Below are positions 1 through 9,598 of a stretch of 17,054 nt of DNA, piece after piece. A model generated the notes under the pieces. That model was not told where the DNA came from, searched no databases, and saw nothing but the letters and a program-made list of their open reading frames with translations. The position numbers and the translations under genes were made by a program. This DNA comes from Gymnopus androsaceus JB14. Lineage: Eukaryota > Basidiomycota > Agaricomycetes > Agaricales > Omphalotaceae. How positions within the stretch are numbered: position 1 is the first letter of the stretch; each line of letters opens with the position of its first letter. The DNA is taken from contig ML769383.1 of the NCBI GenBank assembly GCA_009733575.1, forward strand, positions 1,208,800 through 1,225,853. The letters run 5' to 3'.

Positions 1-59
1 ATGCGCAGTCCAATCTTCGGTTCTCTTTAGTTTCGCTTACCGTGCGGCATGTAGGAGAA

Positions 60-368
60 AAAGTTGTTGACGATGCTATTGCTCGACTGAAAACACAGCC
101 TCACCGCTAGCCAAAGTCCTGGAACTCCAGAAATCCTTGATTTCCCTTATTCGTAAACTCCCTACAGAAATCATGAACGCAATTTTCGAGTATTGCGCTG
201 GAGCCATCGAATGTAACTCCACTGATACTAGGACATGTACTGGCCCGATTTTCCAATTGACATGGGTTTTTTTCATGGTGGCCAGTTATCCTTTCGCAAC
301 CGAAATTTTGGACATCCCTTTTTTTTTACACGACGAGACATTAGCAATGTCTCGTCGTGCTTTATAAG
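60..368 (+). pseudogene. Decayed F-box protein N-terminus
   Basis: Three forward frames read in succession give the usual start of an agaricomycete F-box protein. About 61-108 reads KVVDDAIARLKTQ, like the coiled lead-in. About 107-268 reads LELQKSLISLIRKLPTEIM followed by NAIFEYC, the F-box core (families usually have SPIRRLPPEIL.EIF..C), and then GPIFQLTWV. A third frame from about 279 reads WPVILSQPKFWTSLFF, matching the W..VALSTP.LW.SL motif that follows the F-box. The last switch falls at a run of seven T (267-273). The frame ends soon afterwards in a hairpin and stops, and no LRR part follows. F-box proteins of this type recruit substrates to SCF ubiquitin ligases. This copy has at least two frame breaks and no C-terminus, so it is most likely a relic. 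The family call is by motif only. Confidence 0.6.
329..359. repeat. Perfect 14-bp inverted repeat with 3-nt loop
   Basis: The arm CACGACGAGACATT (329-342) is followed by AGC (343-345) and by its exact reverse complement (346-359). This is a strong hairpin directly downstream of the T-rich end of the F-box relic. Confidence 0.9.
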
Positions 369-807
369 AGTAGGTACTTTAAACCTAAGTACTGCGTGAT
401 AGTCTTCAGAGTATGAATGAACAAACGGACTGTATGATCATTTACAGCTCCACATATCCAGGTTTTATCGAATACGAAAGGTGTTTCAGGCAATAGAAAT
501 CGGCTGGTTCGACACCAGGGGTTAGGGAGGATGTATGCTTGATTTACCGCCCCCATATACTCAATAGTCTAGTTGAAGTCCATTAATAAGATAGTGAATC
601 TTTATTCGACTACCATCGGCCTCTTCCCGATATCGTTGTCTCGGTAGTAGATTGTGATGTAAAATTGATAATAGACGACATACAGTAGACACTGTTGAGA
701 AGCGTCGGAGAGATAGTGTGATATTTCGCTGAAATACATGTTCAACGCCTAATGTAAAAATACAAATCCTTCTCCCTGAGAATGGGAATGGAAATAATAT
801 CATAAGT
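360..807. other. Intergenic, no gene seen
   Basis: The interval lies between the F-box relic and the 3' end of the flavoprotein gene on the minus strand. Open frames here are short and resemble no family I recognise. It should include the 3' UTR of the flavoprotein gene. Confidence 0.5.
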
Positions 808-2574
808 TTAGGCCTTGCACATTCGACCATCATTGGAAACATTCCACGTCTCACTCCCAACGGCTTTCGTGGCATAGAAGAAGAAATCAGGATCATACTT
901 ACGCTTGATCTTCAGCAGCGCGTCGTAGTTACTACCAAAAAACACCGTCTGAAAGTCAGGCTGATGGAAGTCGCCTTCATTCATGTATGACCCAGAACCA
1001 GGAGTCACAGCTTCAATAGCAGGCATGATAGTATCTGTCATCAGCAACTGGTTCGTAAGCATTTGGTCCCATTCGGCAGGGTCGAAAGACCATGGTGTCA
1101 GTAGAAATGCATGTACCAGAGCGTCTCTCCAAGCAGGTAGCACGGAATTCTGACTTTGGGTACCAAATGAAGAGACATTGGTGGCAAAACCAATCCACAT
1201 CACATTCTTTTCGATGATACTGCGCGCAGGTCGCTAACAGCGCGGTTCGGTTCTCCTGCACAGTTTTGGAGAGGAATGAGGCGACCGCCAATCTGTGAAA
1301 TTCCGACCTGAATGTTTCCACCCGGGAGTGGTCCAAAGAATATGTTGTAGTGGTCATAGTAGTTGTCGGATTGTATAACAGTGGATGTGTAAGTTATATT
1401 CATTGATTGGAGAACCGATAGGTAAGGGGATAGGATCTCCTGGACCTCAGCAGCAGTTTTATTGTAGGCAGTCAGAGGTTTGATTTGGAAGGAAGTCGAG
1501 GTGATAAAGTAGACAATCATGGTGCCGTTGCTAATCATGTCAGGAAGAGCAGCATGGAAAGCATCAATGGCGGCGTAAAAGTTGTCGATTGAAGTGCTGG
1601 ATGAATTAAACTGCAGCGTGGCACCACCCACAAAGCTGTCTGGATGAGTCCTGACTGTTAGGCTAAGGACGACACCATAGTTTCCAGGACCACCTCCTGA
1701 AAGTGCCCAATACAAGTCACTGTTGTTCGTTCGAGTCGCGGCAATCAGCTCGCCATCGGCAGTGACAACCTCCCACTCTAGGGTATTGTCAGCAGACAAG
1801 CCAAAGGAGGTGCTGAGACCGGAATGACCACCCCCTTGGCTATATCCACCAGCAATGCCAACAGTTGGGCAATCTCCTGTGAGAGCAAGCTGGCCGTGAG
1901 CTAGGCCGGCTGAGAGGAGGTCAAATCCCTGAACACCTGCTGCCATTTTAACGGCATTTCCTTGGTAGTACTTATCGTTCCATGTTTTAAAAGTAATATT
2001 CTTCATGTGGTGAGTCCACACAGACAGTGCGCCAGCCCCCGTCGACCGACCAAGGTAATCATGGCCGGTATTACGGATGACGAAGCGGATGTTGTGGGAT
2101 TTAGCAAATTTGATAGTGGCCACCACGTCTGCTGCAGATTCGGCTTCCACTGCATAATGTACATAGTTGCCTAGTCTACATGGTCTCGACTCTGCAGTAA
2201 ACGGGTCGCAGCTCCGGTTGGCAAAGTACGGCGCCATGACTGAAGAAGAGCTGTTCATACTATTTGGTTAAATGGTCAGCATAACTGATACAGCTCACTC
2301 CTGCAACAACTTACTGGATAGGGGGGAATTGCCATTGGTCTTGGAGATACTCGCAGGTTCCATTGTTAAAGTCCGGGTCATGACATGGCTGGCCCAAGGG
2401 AACCGTAGCAATCAATAAGCCACCGAGCGTAGTATTCAGAGTGTTCCATTCTGTGTCTGATGGCCAACACGGATCGGTGGGGAAACACTTGCATTCCAGG
2501 CTGGGACTGGAAGCTGCAATGGTTTTCACCAAGAGTAGAGGGGCCAAAAGAGCAAAAACCTGAATCAGGTTCAT
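808..2574 (-). CDS. Secreted BBE/VAO-family FAD oxidoreductase (two frame breaks)
   Basis: Predicted secreted flavoprotein of the berberine-bridge / 6-hydroxy-D-nicotine-oxidase-like group; its substrate cannot be predicted. Exon 1 is 2574-2315 and exon 2 starts at 2259. The intron 2314-2260 (55 nt) has GTAAGT, a CTGAC branch site and TAG. The start Met was chosen because a signal peptide follows (MNLIQVFALLAPLLLVKTIA). The FAD_binding_4 domain is near residues 110-290. IRNTGHDYLGRSTG carries His153 and GDCPTVGIAGG carries Cys217, the pair used for bicovalent FAD attachment. The C-terminal BBE domain includes NEGDFHQPDFQ and SNYDALLKIKRKYDPD. The frame shifts by one base near 1266-1275 and again near 1218-1234; between them the frame reads SKTVQENRTALL. 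Allowing for both shifts, about 569 codons remain, the normal length. Either the gene is damaged or the consensus has errors. Confidence 0.85.
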
Positions 2575-2663
2575 AATCGTGGAAGAGGAAAAAAGCACAT
2601 GAGCAGCTTCTTTTACGATAACCGAAGCTTTAACAAATAGTGGAAGAGAACAGGCCCGCACTC

Positions 2664-2671
2664 TAAATATA
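2664..2671 (-). promoter_or_regulatory. Candidate TATA element of the flavoprotein gene
   Basis: On the minus strand TATATTTA lies about 90 nt upstream of the chosen ATG at 2574, in an A/T-rich patch. The position suits a core promoter. This is sequence resemblance only. Confidence 0.35.
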
Positions 2672-2726
2672 GAATATAGCAAGCTTGCTTGCGAGAGTCT
2701 GCCTACGGGAGACAAGGCCCGCACAA

Positions 2727-2825
2727 GGTCCGCAGAACCTTGCCCGAGTTAGCGTAAAGCCAGATTTGATGGAGTAAAGTAGGCCTCAAAGCTCGAAGTA
2801 GCCTTAACAGCGCAAATTAGTCCAA
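2727..2825 (+). repeat. Diverged ~90-bp direct repeat, copy A
   Basis: This stretch matches 3364-3450 in the same orientation. Shared pieces include CTTGCCCGAGTTAGCGTA here against CTTGCCCGAATTAGCGTA there, the following CCAGATTT, and the closing AGCGCAAATTAG against AGCGTAAATTAG. The two copies flank the LRR relic at 2900-3235. Confidence 0.6.
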
Positions 2826-2899
2826 AGCATTGATCATTTCTGACGAAGAAGTAAGAGAAACTATACAAAGATTTAAATTAAAAAACACACATTTATTTG

Positions 2900-3235
2900 C
2901 TACTGTAGGGATCGTTCAAGTAGGACACTTTTAACGTCCGAGGGAACAATATCCATACCTTTAGAATATACTTCAAACGAGGTCAACGACGGGATACACT
3001 TAACAATATCCCGTATCTCAATCTCATACGTCAAAAGCCCCACCATTACCGCGCACACTCGGAACGAGAAACAAGTGACACGAGAGGTGGCTTCGGCCAG
3101 ATAACCATTTATGATTTCAGGTCCTGGTGCAATGTCAGTCCTCGCGCTGGCGCTGTGGAATTCTACTTGGGTTAAAGACGGAAGCCCGAGTTGATCGAAG
3201 AGGCCAAAGGGACCTTCAGCACGGGAGATGTTGCG
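2900..3235 (-). pseudogene. F-box/LRR protein fragment
   Basis: A 111-codon open frame on the minus strand, bounded by TAG upstream and by the TAG at 2902-2900. It contains two leucine-rich strand patterns typical of the C-terminal half of agaricomycete F-box proteins: LGLPSLTQVEFHSAS near its start and VKCIPSLTSFEVYSKGMDI near its end, separated by ATSRVTCFSF. There is no start codon, F-box or plausible upstream exon on this strand, so it reads as a stranded C-terminal piece. It may come from the same family as the F-box relic at 60-368, but the orientation is opposite and the two cannot form one gene as they stand. The long open frame argues for fairly recent loss, or for an exon of a gene I cannot complete. 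Confidence 0.5.
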
Positions 3236-3363
3236 CTACTGAATGAGTTAGAGGCTCCTCATTTCTCGCGCTTGCGGAGGCTCCAGTTGTTCATACCAAA
3301 CAACGCTCTGAAAATCATGTTGGGCTCACCCTTACCCATCCTTCGCACAGAACAAGTCCCCCA

Positions 3364-3450
3364 AAGCTCCCGTAGAATCTTGCCCGAATTAGCGTAGACC
3401 CAGATTTTAACAGGGTGGGTCTAAGCCCATTATAGCGTAAATTAGACCTT
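3364..3450 (+). repeat. Diverged ~90-bp direct repeat, copy B
   Basis: Second copy of the repeat described at 2727-2825, same orientation, with several substitutions and small gaps. I see no coding capacity. Confidence 0.6.
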
Positions 3451-4030
3451 CGGAGGTAAGCGTGCCTCATAGGCAGAAATCACGGCAGGAAATACGAAAA
3501 TAGGCCGTTCGACCAAACGCTGGTGAACAAAAGACGGTTTAGAACACGCAGAAACGCGCGCGGATACGCGCAACGGAGCTCTACAAGGATTCTTGACGTT
3601 ATTCCGACGAGCTAGGGTTCGGCCAGTCATTCAGTGTACAAATCATGGATAGTTTTATACATTACTCTTGGCTGTTTCCAAGTCGCGAATATAGCGCTAG
3701 GGAGTTGGATTGGGCGGAGGCCTTGAAATTGGATACAAGGAATTCAGCGAGAAGAGTGACTGATCTGTGCATCCTTTGAAATGGAATGGTACTGAGTATG
3801 CGATGATAATCATTTTGCCCAGTGTACGACTGTACAAGGCATATGTTCTGGGTGTAGTAATGAAGAAAGCGTTCTCACTCATTGGAAGAAAAACGACAAG
3901 GCTTATACCTTACAGTGTGCAGTCTCTACTCGTGCTCTTTCCAAGTTCATATTTCCATAGTCGGTTCATGGTGAAAAAAGATGAACATAGCTCATATCAC
4001 TACGCATAGACAGCCACTACGGATGACAAC
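3451..4030. other. Intergenic, no gene seen
   Basis: Between repeat copy B and the stop codon of RPL23. The small open frames on both strands show no domain I know. The right part should carry the RPL23 3' UTR. Confidence 0.45.
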
Positions 4031-4787
<757 letters not shown>

Positions 4788-4793
4788 TTTAGC

Positions 4794-4842
4794 CTAAGAT
4801 GAGAGTAAGTAAAAGAACAGAATTAAAAGAACAGAGACTCAC
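4794..4842 (-). other. Possible 5' UTR intron of RPL23
   Basis: On the minus strand GTGAGT (from 4842) and CTTAG (ending 4794) bracket 49 pyrimidine-rich nt with TTACT before the acceptor. The acceptor is six bases upstream of the RPL23 ATG. Leader introns are common in ribosomal protein genes, but only a transcript can show this one. Confidence 0.35.
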
Positions 4843-5422
4843 GAAAGACTCGAGGGTAGTTAGCGAAAAGCTTTCAAAATCGAGTAGTCCTGGCTAGCTT
4901 TCCCAGTGATCACATGGCATGCGCGCTCATTTGCGCCGATCCGGCAAGTATTAGCGCCACCATCACCGAATCTGTTAAACGGGTTTATTTCCGAACGGTG
5001 GGACAATGGGTATGGAAGATGTATGTATGTAGAGCTGAGCGAATGGAAGAAAAAAGGGATACATACTGATGAGCTATGAGTTGCTTTCAAGGCTGATGCT
5101 GATGAGCAAGCGTCCGTGTTAATGCTGCGGCGCGCTTCGTACGAGCGCTTCGTTTCCGAAGTTATAGTTAAACTTAATGGTCATGTTCAGTACGTTCAGT
5201 CCCGAGTACCACGATAGATCCAACTGAATTCGAATCACGCCTGTCACCGTCCACAGGAGTCCCGTGGAGTCGGATCTTGAGAGTATAAGTAAGTTTCACC
5301 TTTGCATAGCTCTCAGCTCTCGTCAAAATGCATCGGTATTATACTCGTGCGTTGTCCAACTCTCTTCTCTTAACAGCCATTTACATTCATTTGACCTAGG
5401 CCCCAGCCTCGACACTTCGGGA
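4843..5422. promoter_or_regulatory. Shared divergent promoter region of RPL23 and the membrane-protein gene
   Basis: About 0.6 kb separates the divergent starts at 4787 (-) and 5423 (+). It contains two exact copies of GCGCTTCGT (5132-5140 and 5145-5153) inside a short GC-rich patch, the only obvious candidate for a shared control site. The open frame at 4860-5090 on the minus strand has no recognisable content. Confidence 0.4.
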
Positions 5423-6412
5423 ATGGCTTCCTCTGGACCAGGTCAAGTCGAAGAGAACGGCAATAATGACCATGCTCCGATTCGCAGAAGTATTTCGCTT
5501 TCCAAATATCGACTTGTATTATACTAAGAGATCCTTTCAGAAACTCAGGAAGACCAAGACAAGGACGACGAGAAAGCACGGAATAAAGCCTTGAAGGATC
5601 TCGTCCAGTCCTGGCAAGACCGCTTGCAGTTGATCACACTCCTCGTGCGTCGAGCCTCGCCGGTCAAGTACCTTTGAGCATAATTCACTGATATCTATCC
5701 GCAGACTACATTCCTCGCTTCAGTAGAAGCTTCAATGCTACAAGTTACCTTTCCCTCTGACCCTCTCAATTCATCCCGCTGGTCCCAGGTACAGAATCGA
5801 TTATAATCATTGTACACAGGCAAGGGCACCTAATTTTCAAGTCAACAGGCATCCAATGCTGGTTACATGGCCGCATTGGTTCTCCACCTCTATGCTTCTT
5901 TGATCTCCTTCTTTGCATCTTTCTTCCTTATTCGATTCAAAGTCAAAGAAGCGAAACGCGAAGAACAACAGGTTGAAGGAAACAGTGCTCAGCATTCTCA
6001 GCCTGAAACCAAAGGTTCGACGATAATCGACATGGCTGCTCATCATATTACTGGTTCTCCCCAGTCCACAGTGTCAGCAAGGAATGATACTCTCACTCAT
6101 GAGAAAGGGAGAACCGAGTCTTCAAGGCACTCGCCGGTATGGAGTGCCAATCCTCAGTTGGTCACAACGGGTCCTTTTCAACGCCAGCCTCCGGTCAATC
6201 TTCTTAGCCGTTGTCATACACTATGTATGGTGACCACAGCTGTAGGATTCATCCTTGCAATAATTGGAACGTTATGCTATGCTTGGGCAGGGCAGTCTAC
6301 CAGTGTGGCAATCATCACTAGTGTGACTATTGGCATTTGCTTGATCTCGTGCATCGTTATCGTTGTACCTCAGCAAAGTGCGCCAAGTTCACATCTGTTC
6401 ACGTACCATTGA
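5423..6412 (+). CDS. Four-helix membrane protein of unknown function
   Basis: I recognise no named family. The layout resembles uncharacterised agaricomycete membrane proteins. Exons are 5423-5489, 5541-5644, 5705-5788 and 5849-6412. Introns are 51, 60 and 60 nt, the first with a TACTAAG branch site. The product is 272 aa and all junctions keep frame. The order is: an acidic, charged N-terminus (residues 1-45), a first hydrophobic segment (LQLITLLTTFLASVEASML), a second after SNAGYM (ALVLHLYASLISFFASFFLI), a long polar Ser/Thr-rich loop of about 100 residues starting with basic KVKEAKREE, then two more (VTTAVGFILAIIGTLCYAWA and VAIITSVTIGICLISCIVIV) and a short tail. The start Met was chosen as the one giving a short exon 1 in frame with the first donor. 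Its 3' end converges with TIM22. The gene appears intact. Confidence 0.75.
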
Positions 6413-6703
6413 CGACGAAATTTCACGTACTATGAACGACAAGAACTTTTTACCTTATTTCCAATGACGATGTAACGCAGTATTAGTACGCTGTATTATA
6501 GGATGCTATTATTTAATGCAACGCGATGATAGTATAAGGAAGTCGTCGCCGTAACGGAACCTCCATTCGTCGGATGAGAAGAGCGTCGTTAGGAATAGAT
6601 TGTGCAGTGTAGAGTTGCATTGTATCAATATGGTACAATTGGAATGAGATGCTAGTAGAGTAAGTATTAGATACGAGTCCCAAGGTGCAAAAATACAGTG
6701 TGT
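6413..6703. other. Convergent intergenic region
   Basis: A/T-rich sequence between the stop of the membrane-protein gene (+) and the stop of TIM22 (-). It should hold both 3' UTRs. I see no gene or repeat. Confidence 0.5.
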
Positions 6704-7430
6704 TTAATCCTCACTGGAAAGGTTAAAAGCAATTCAGTACAGAACATGCGCAAGAAACAGAAAAATACTTACTCTGGCGTTTCCTTGCGCATCCAGAGAT
6801 CTATCGCAGTAGAAAAGGCAGCAAAGCCTAGTGCACCTGTTAATGCACCTTTTGGGCCTGAGTTTCGAGCAAGGATGCCTCCTGTTACGAAGCCAGCAGA
6901 CACTGCGTTATAAATGTCATTTTTTCCGCGGTACTACACCAAAGGAAGTAAGCAGAGATACAGACTATTGCTATTGCAAAGAAACATACCGATTCTATTA
7001 CGCATTCGATACCAGCAATAAGCATACCAACTTTTCCAAAGCTCTTGCCGGTAGACCACATCCCACGTCCCATTTCCTTGAACATTGCGCTTGCTTTTTG
7101 ATGTGTCTTCATTCCGGCTTGGGTTCGCTCACGGAGGAGGGGATCCTCGTATGCGAATGAAGATGACATTAATGAGAAGAAGCCTCCAAGAGCCAATCCT
7201 GAATAGGAAGGTTGGTTATTTGTCTACTCGAAATTGAACCCAAAACACGCACCTCCTCCGCCAGCCAATACACTTTTGAACACGCAAGACTCGCTGCCCA
7301 TAGACATGAGCTTTTCCGTCTTCTTCATTTGGTTGTAGGCATCTCGTTCTTCTTCCGTATAGCCTGGTGGAAGTGGTTCTTTACCCGGAATATGCAGTGG
7401 CACTAGGCCAGGAAAGTTGGGCCCGTTCAT
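6704..7430 (-). CDS. TIM22: TIM22, carrier translocase core subunit
   Basis: Channel-forming core of the TIM22 complex, which inserts carrier-type proteins into the mitochondrial inner membrane (Tim17/22/23 family). Exons: 7430-7253, 7198-6990, 6933-6773 and 6713-6704. Introns are 54, 56 and 59 nt. The product is 185 aa, the usual length. Family marks are [16 protein letters not shown] near the N-terminus, [59 protein letters not shown] and [19 protein letters not shown]. The two cysteines, in SESC and IEC, are the conserved disulfide pair. The last exon is only 10 nt and gives a KETPDED end; reading through the last donor would stop almost at once (KETPE), so either form is nearly the same protein. 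The ATG at 7430 is the first reasonable start, though a short upstream exon cannot be excluded. No breaks are seen. Confidence 0.92.
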
Positions 7431-7853
7431 CGACGTGAACGCGAAGCTGCAAAATTTCTCAGATCAGTTCGGCGCTATGTGTCATCTTGATGTGTCATGC
7501 TGATAAGATAAGAACAATGGGCGCCTGATCGCCATTGTTCCGCTTGACCTCTTCCTCCGTTTCTGGCCCATTGTTGTCTCCTTCAAGACCCTCAAACCAC
7601 GTTTCAGTTCCTTTTGTGGGTCCCTGTGGTCCAAAACATGGTCACAATGTACAATGTAACCCCAGGCCTGTCACTTTGGAGCAGCATCTTATTGTTCTCC
7701 TTCTTGAAGAACAACAATACGGAATTTTACTCAATGCATTGTCCGTAGTCATATGCCATAAATATGGTCCTAGCAAATGCTCCGATGCTTTTCTGCTTTC
7801 CTCCGTAACTCTCTTTCTCCCCACCATTCGCTTCGCTCGCTACTAAACTAATC
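7431..7853. promoter_or_regulatory. Divergent promoter region of TIM22 and STE3
   Basis: About 420 bp between divergent starts. No clear TATA box is seen. It contains a 48-codon minus-strand open frame without ATG (7495-7641) reading TETWFEGLEGDNNGPETEEE and onward, which looks protein-like but could not be joined to TIM22 or assigned a family. Confidence 0.45.
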
Positions 7854-9598
7854 ATGCACGCCTCCGACCCAACATTTCCTTTATTTCCAATCCTTTCACT
7901 CCTTGCGGTCATCGTCAGCTTCATTCCCTTTCCGTGGCATTTCCGGGCTCGTAACATTGGGACTTGCGCGTACATGCTCTCTACTGGGTTATTTTCACTG
8001 GTCGAGTTTATAAATTCTATCATATGGGCGGATAATGTCAATAACGTTGCTCCTGTGTGGTGCGATATCTGTGAGTGTTTTTTTTCTCTTCCGCTGCCAT
8101 TTGTGGTTCTGACGAGTGAATTTTAGCTGCCCAAGTCATTATCGGAGCCGGCGTTGGTATCACTTCTTCCACCCTCGCTATAAGTCGACAGTTGTACAAT
8201 ATATCTGTTCTCAAGGGACAGTCGAAGACTCCCAAGGAGGTTGGTGCTTCTAACTCACTTTCAACTGGCTATTAACTTTTGCTTTTAGAAACGCATTGAT
8301 ATCATTATCAACTCCAGTATTGCATTCGGACTCCCCTAGTCGTAATGCTTCTCCGTAAGTGGTGCTCTCGACTATGCCTTCATGTCGAAACTGACACTGT
8401 GTACATAGACATCATCGTGCAACCTCGTCGGTTCGACATTTTCGAGGAAATCGGGTGCCAACCTGCGACATTCAACACAGTTGCTGCATATCTCCTGTAC
8501 TTCATATGGCCAATCCTCATCGGTCTATGCTCTTTTGTATACTCTGGTAAATCTTTCGGCGCATTTTCAGGTCTAATGATTTTCTAATTCATCGCTTACT
8601 ACAGTGCTGACACTACGAAACTTTTACATCCATCGCGTCGAATTCACCAAAGTCGCGAGTACTACCTCTGGAATGTCTCCGAGTCGATACATACGACTCA
8701 TGCTCCTCGTCTTTGTTGACATGTTCTGTAACACACCCATCGGCGTATTCGCTATCATCGTTTCCGCGCGCGCCGCCGTTCTACCCTTCTCCACCCTCTC
8801 CCAAGCAGTAGACTTTACCAAAGTCGAGTTCATCACAGCAAGCGAGTGGAAAGCCGATCCTCTATATCACGCGATTGTCGAGATTAACCGATGGGTCCCG
8901 GTGTTTTGCTCTTTCGTATTCTTTGGTTTCTTTGGATTCGCGGAGGAGGCTAAAAAGAACTATCGCATTGTGTACGAAAAGAGCAAGAAGCTCCTTGGTG
9001 GTGGAGATCGCAAGATGACGGGAAGCAAGCCCCTACGCCCAAGCCGAGGTAATTAACTTGTTTTTCGTGGAGACTAACGAGTACTAATCAATTGTTCAGG
9101 TCCAAAGTGTTCTCCATGATCTCTTCGAGCGCACGGTCACCTTTTTCAGCAACCTCCTCCACCCTTGCACCATCCACAAAGTCGATGTACTCGACCAACG
9201 ACAAATATACCCCCGACGACTCGTATCTCTCCCAGACCGACACAATCAACTCTCCATACTCTCCGTTCTCCCCTCCTTCCTGCACCTCCTCTTTACGTCC
9301 CTTGATCACTGGCTCTGGCGTCACCTCCTCCCCATCATCGTCCCGTCAGCCGAGTTTCGTAGACAGTGGACGACGCGCTGGTTTCTTCGGTGCCCAGATG
9401 CAAGGAAAGACTTTAGTCCAACCCTCGTGGAAACAACACCATATGAACGTCGATTCGATATCCGGTGCTAGTACCGACACACTTGATCCTCGTACGCTTG
9501 AGGATGGTTACGGACATGGACATGGGCGGGGAACTGATGGGCTTGAGGAAATACCACTGGATTGGTCGCCCTCAAAAGCATCCCCATCCGAGTCGTAA
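7854..9598 (+). CDS. STE3-type pheromone receptor (one frame break)
   Basis: Seven-helix G-protein-coupled receptor for a farnesylated peptide pheromone (STE3 family), acting in the plasma membrane in mate recognition. Exons: 7854-8070, 8127-8239, 8289-8354, 8409-8546, 8605-9048 and about 9108-9598; introns are 49-59 nt. Helices begin at FPLFPILSLLAVIVSFIPFP and continue through all exons. The family signature VQPRRFDIFEEIGC opens exon 4 and WPILIGLCSF follows. The tail after FFGFAEEAKKNYR is a long Ser/Thr/Pro-rich cytoplasmic region. In exon 3 the run at about 8334-8337 lacks one base: GLP is followed by TAG, whereas one more C would give GLPLVVMLL and fit the donor at 8355. With that base the product is 489 aa. 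The last acceptor is either CAG at 9099, which ends the protein soon after, or AAG at 9107, which keeps the long tail. Confidence 0.88.

Noticed and set aside
505..535. tRNA-like T-arm (GGTTCGACACC)
   Set aside because: No matching D-arm, anticodon arm or acceptor stem could be built around it on either strand.
1222..1273. Possible 42-nt intron (GTGCAGG...GCGCAG) explaining the BBE frame change
   Set aside because: Its length is a multiple of three so it does not fix the frame, it is shorter than other introns here, and it would remove the conserved VQENRTALL stretch.
3191..3397. Plus-strand frame with LRR-like text (LEAPHFSRLRRLQLF)
   Set aside because: It overlaps the start of the better minus-strand LRR frame and runs into repeat copy B. 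The resemblance is short and may be chance.
4860..5090. 76-codon minus-strand frame upstream of RPL23
   Set aside because: No family resemblance. RPL23 has its own complete start at 4787, so this is promoter or leader sequence.
9100..9470. Second long open frame in STE3 exon 6 (VQSVLHDLFERTVTFFSN...)
   Set aside because: It cannot be reached in phase from exon 5, and its composition is less like the Ser/Pro-rich STE3 tail than the chosen frame.
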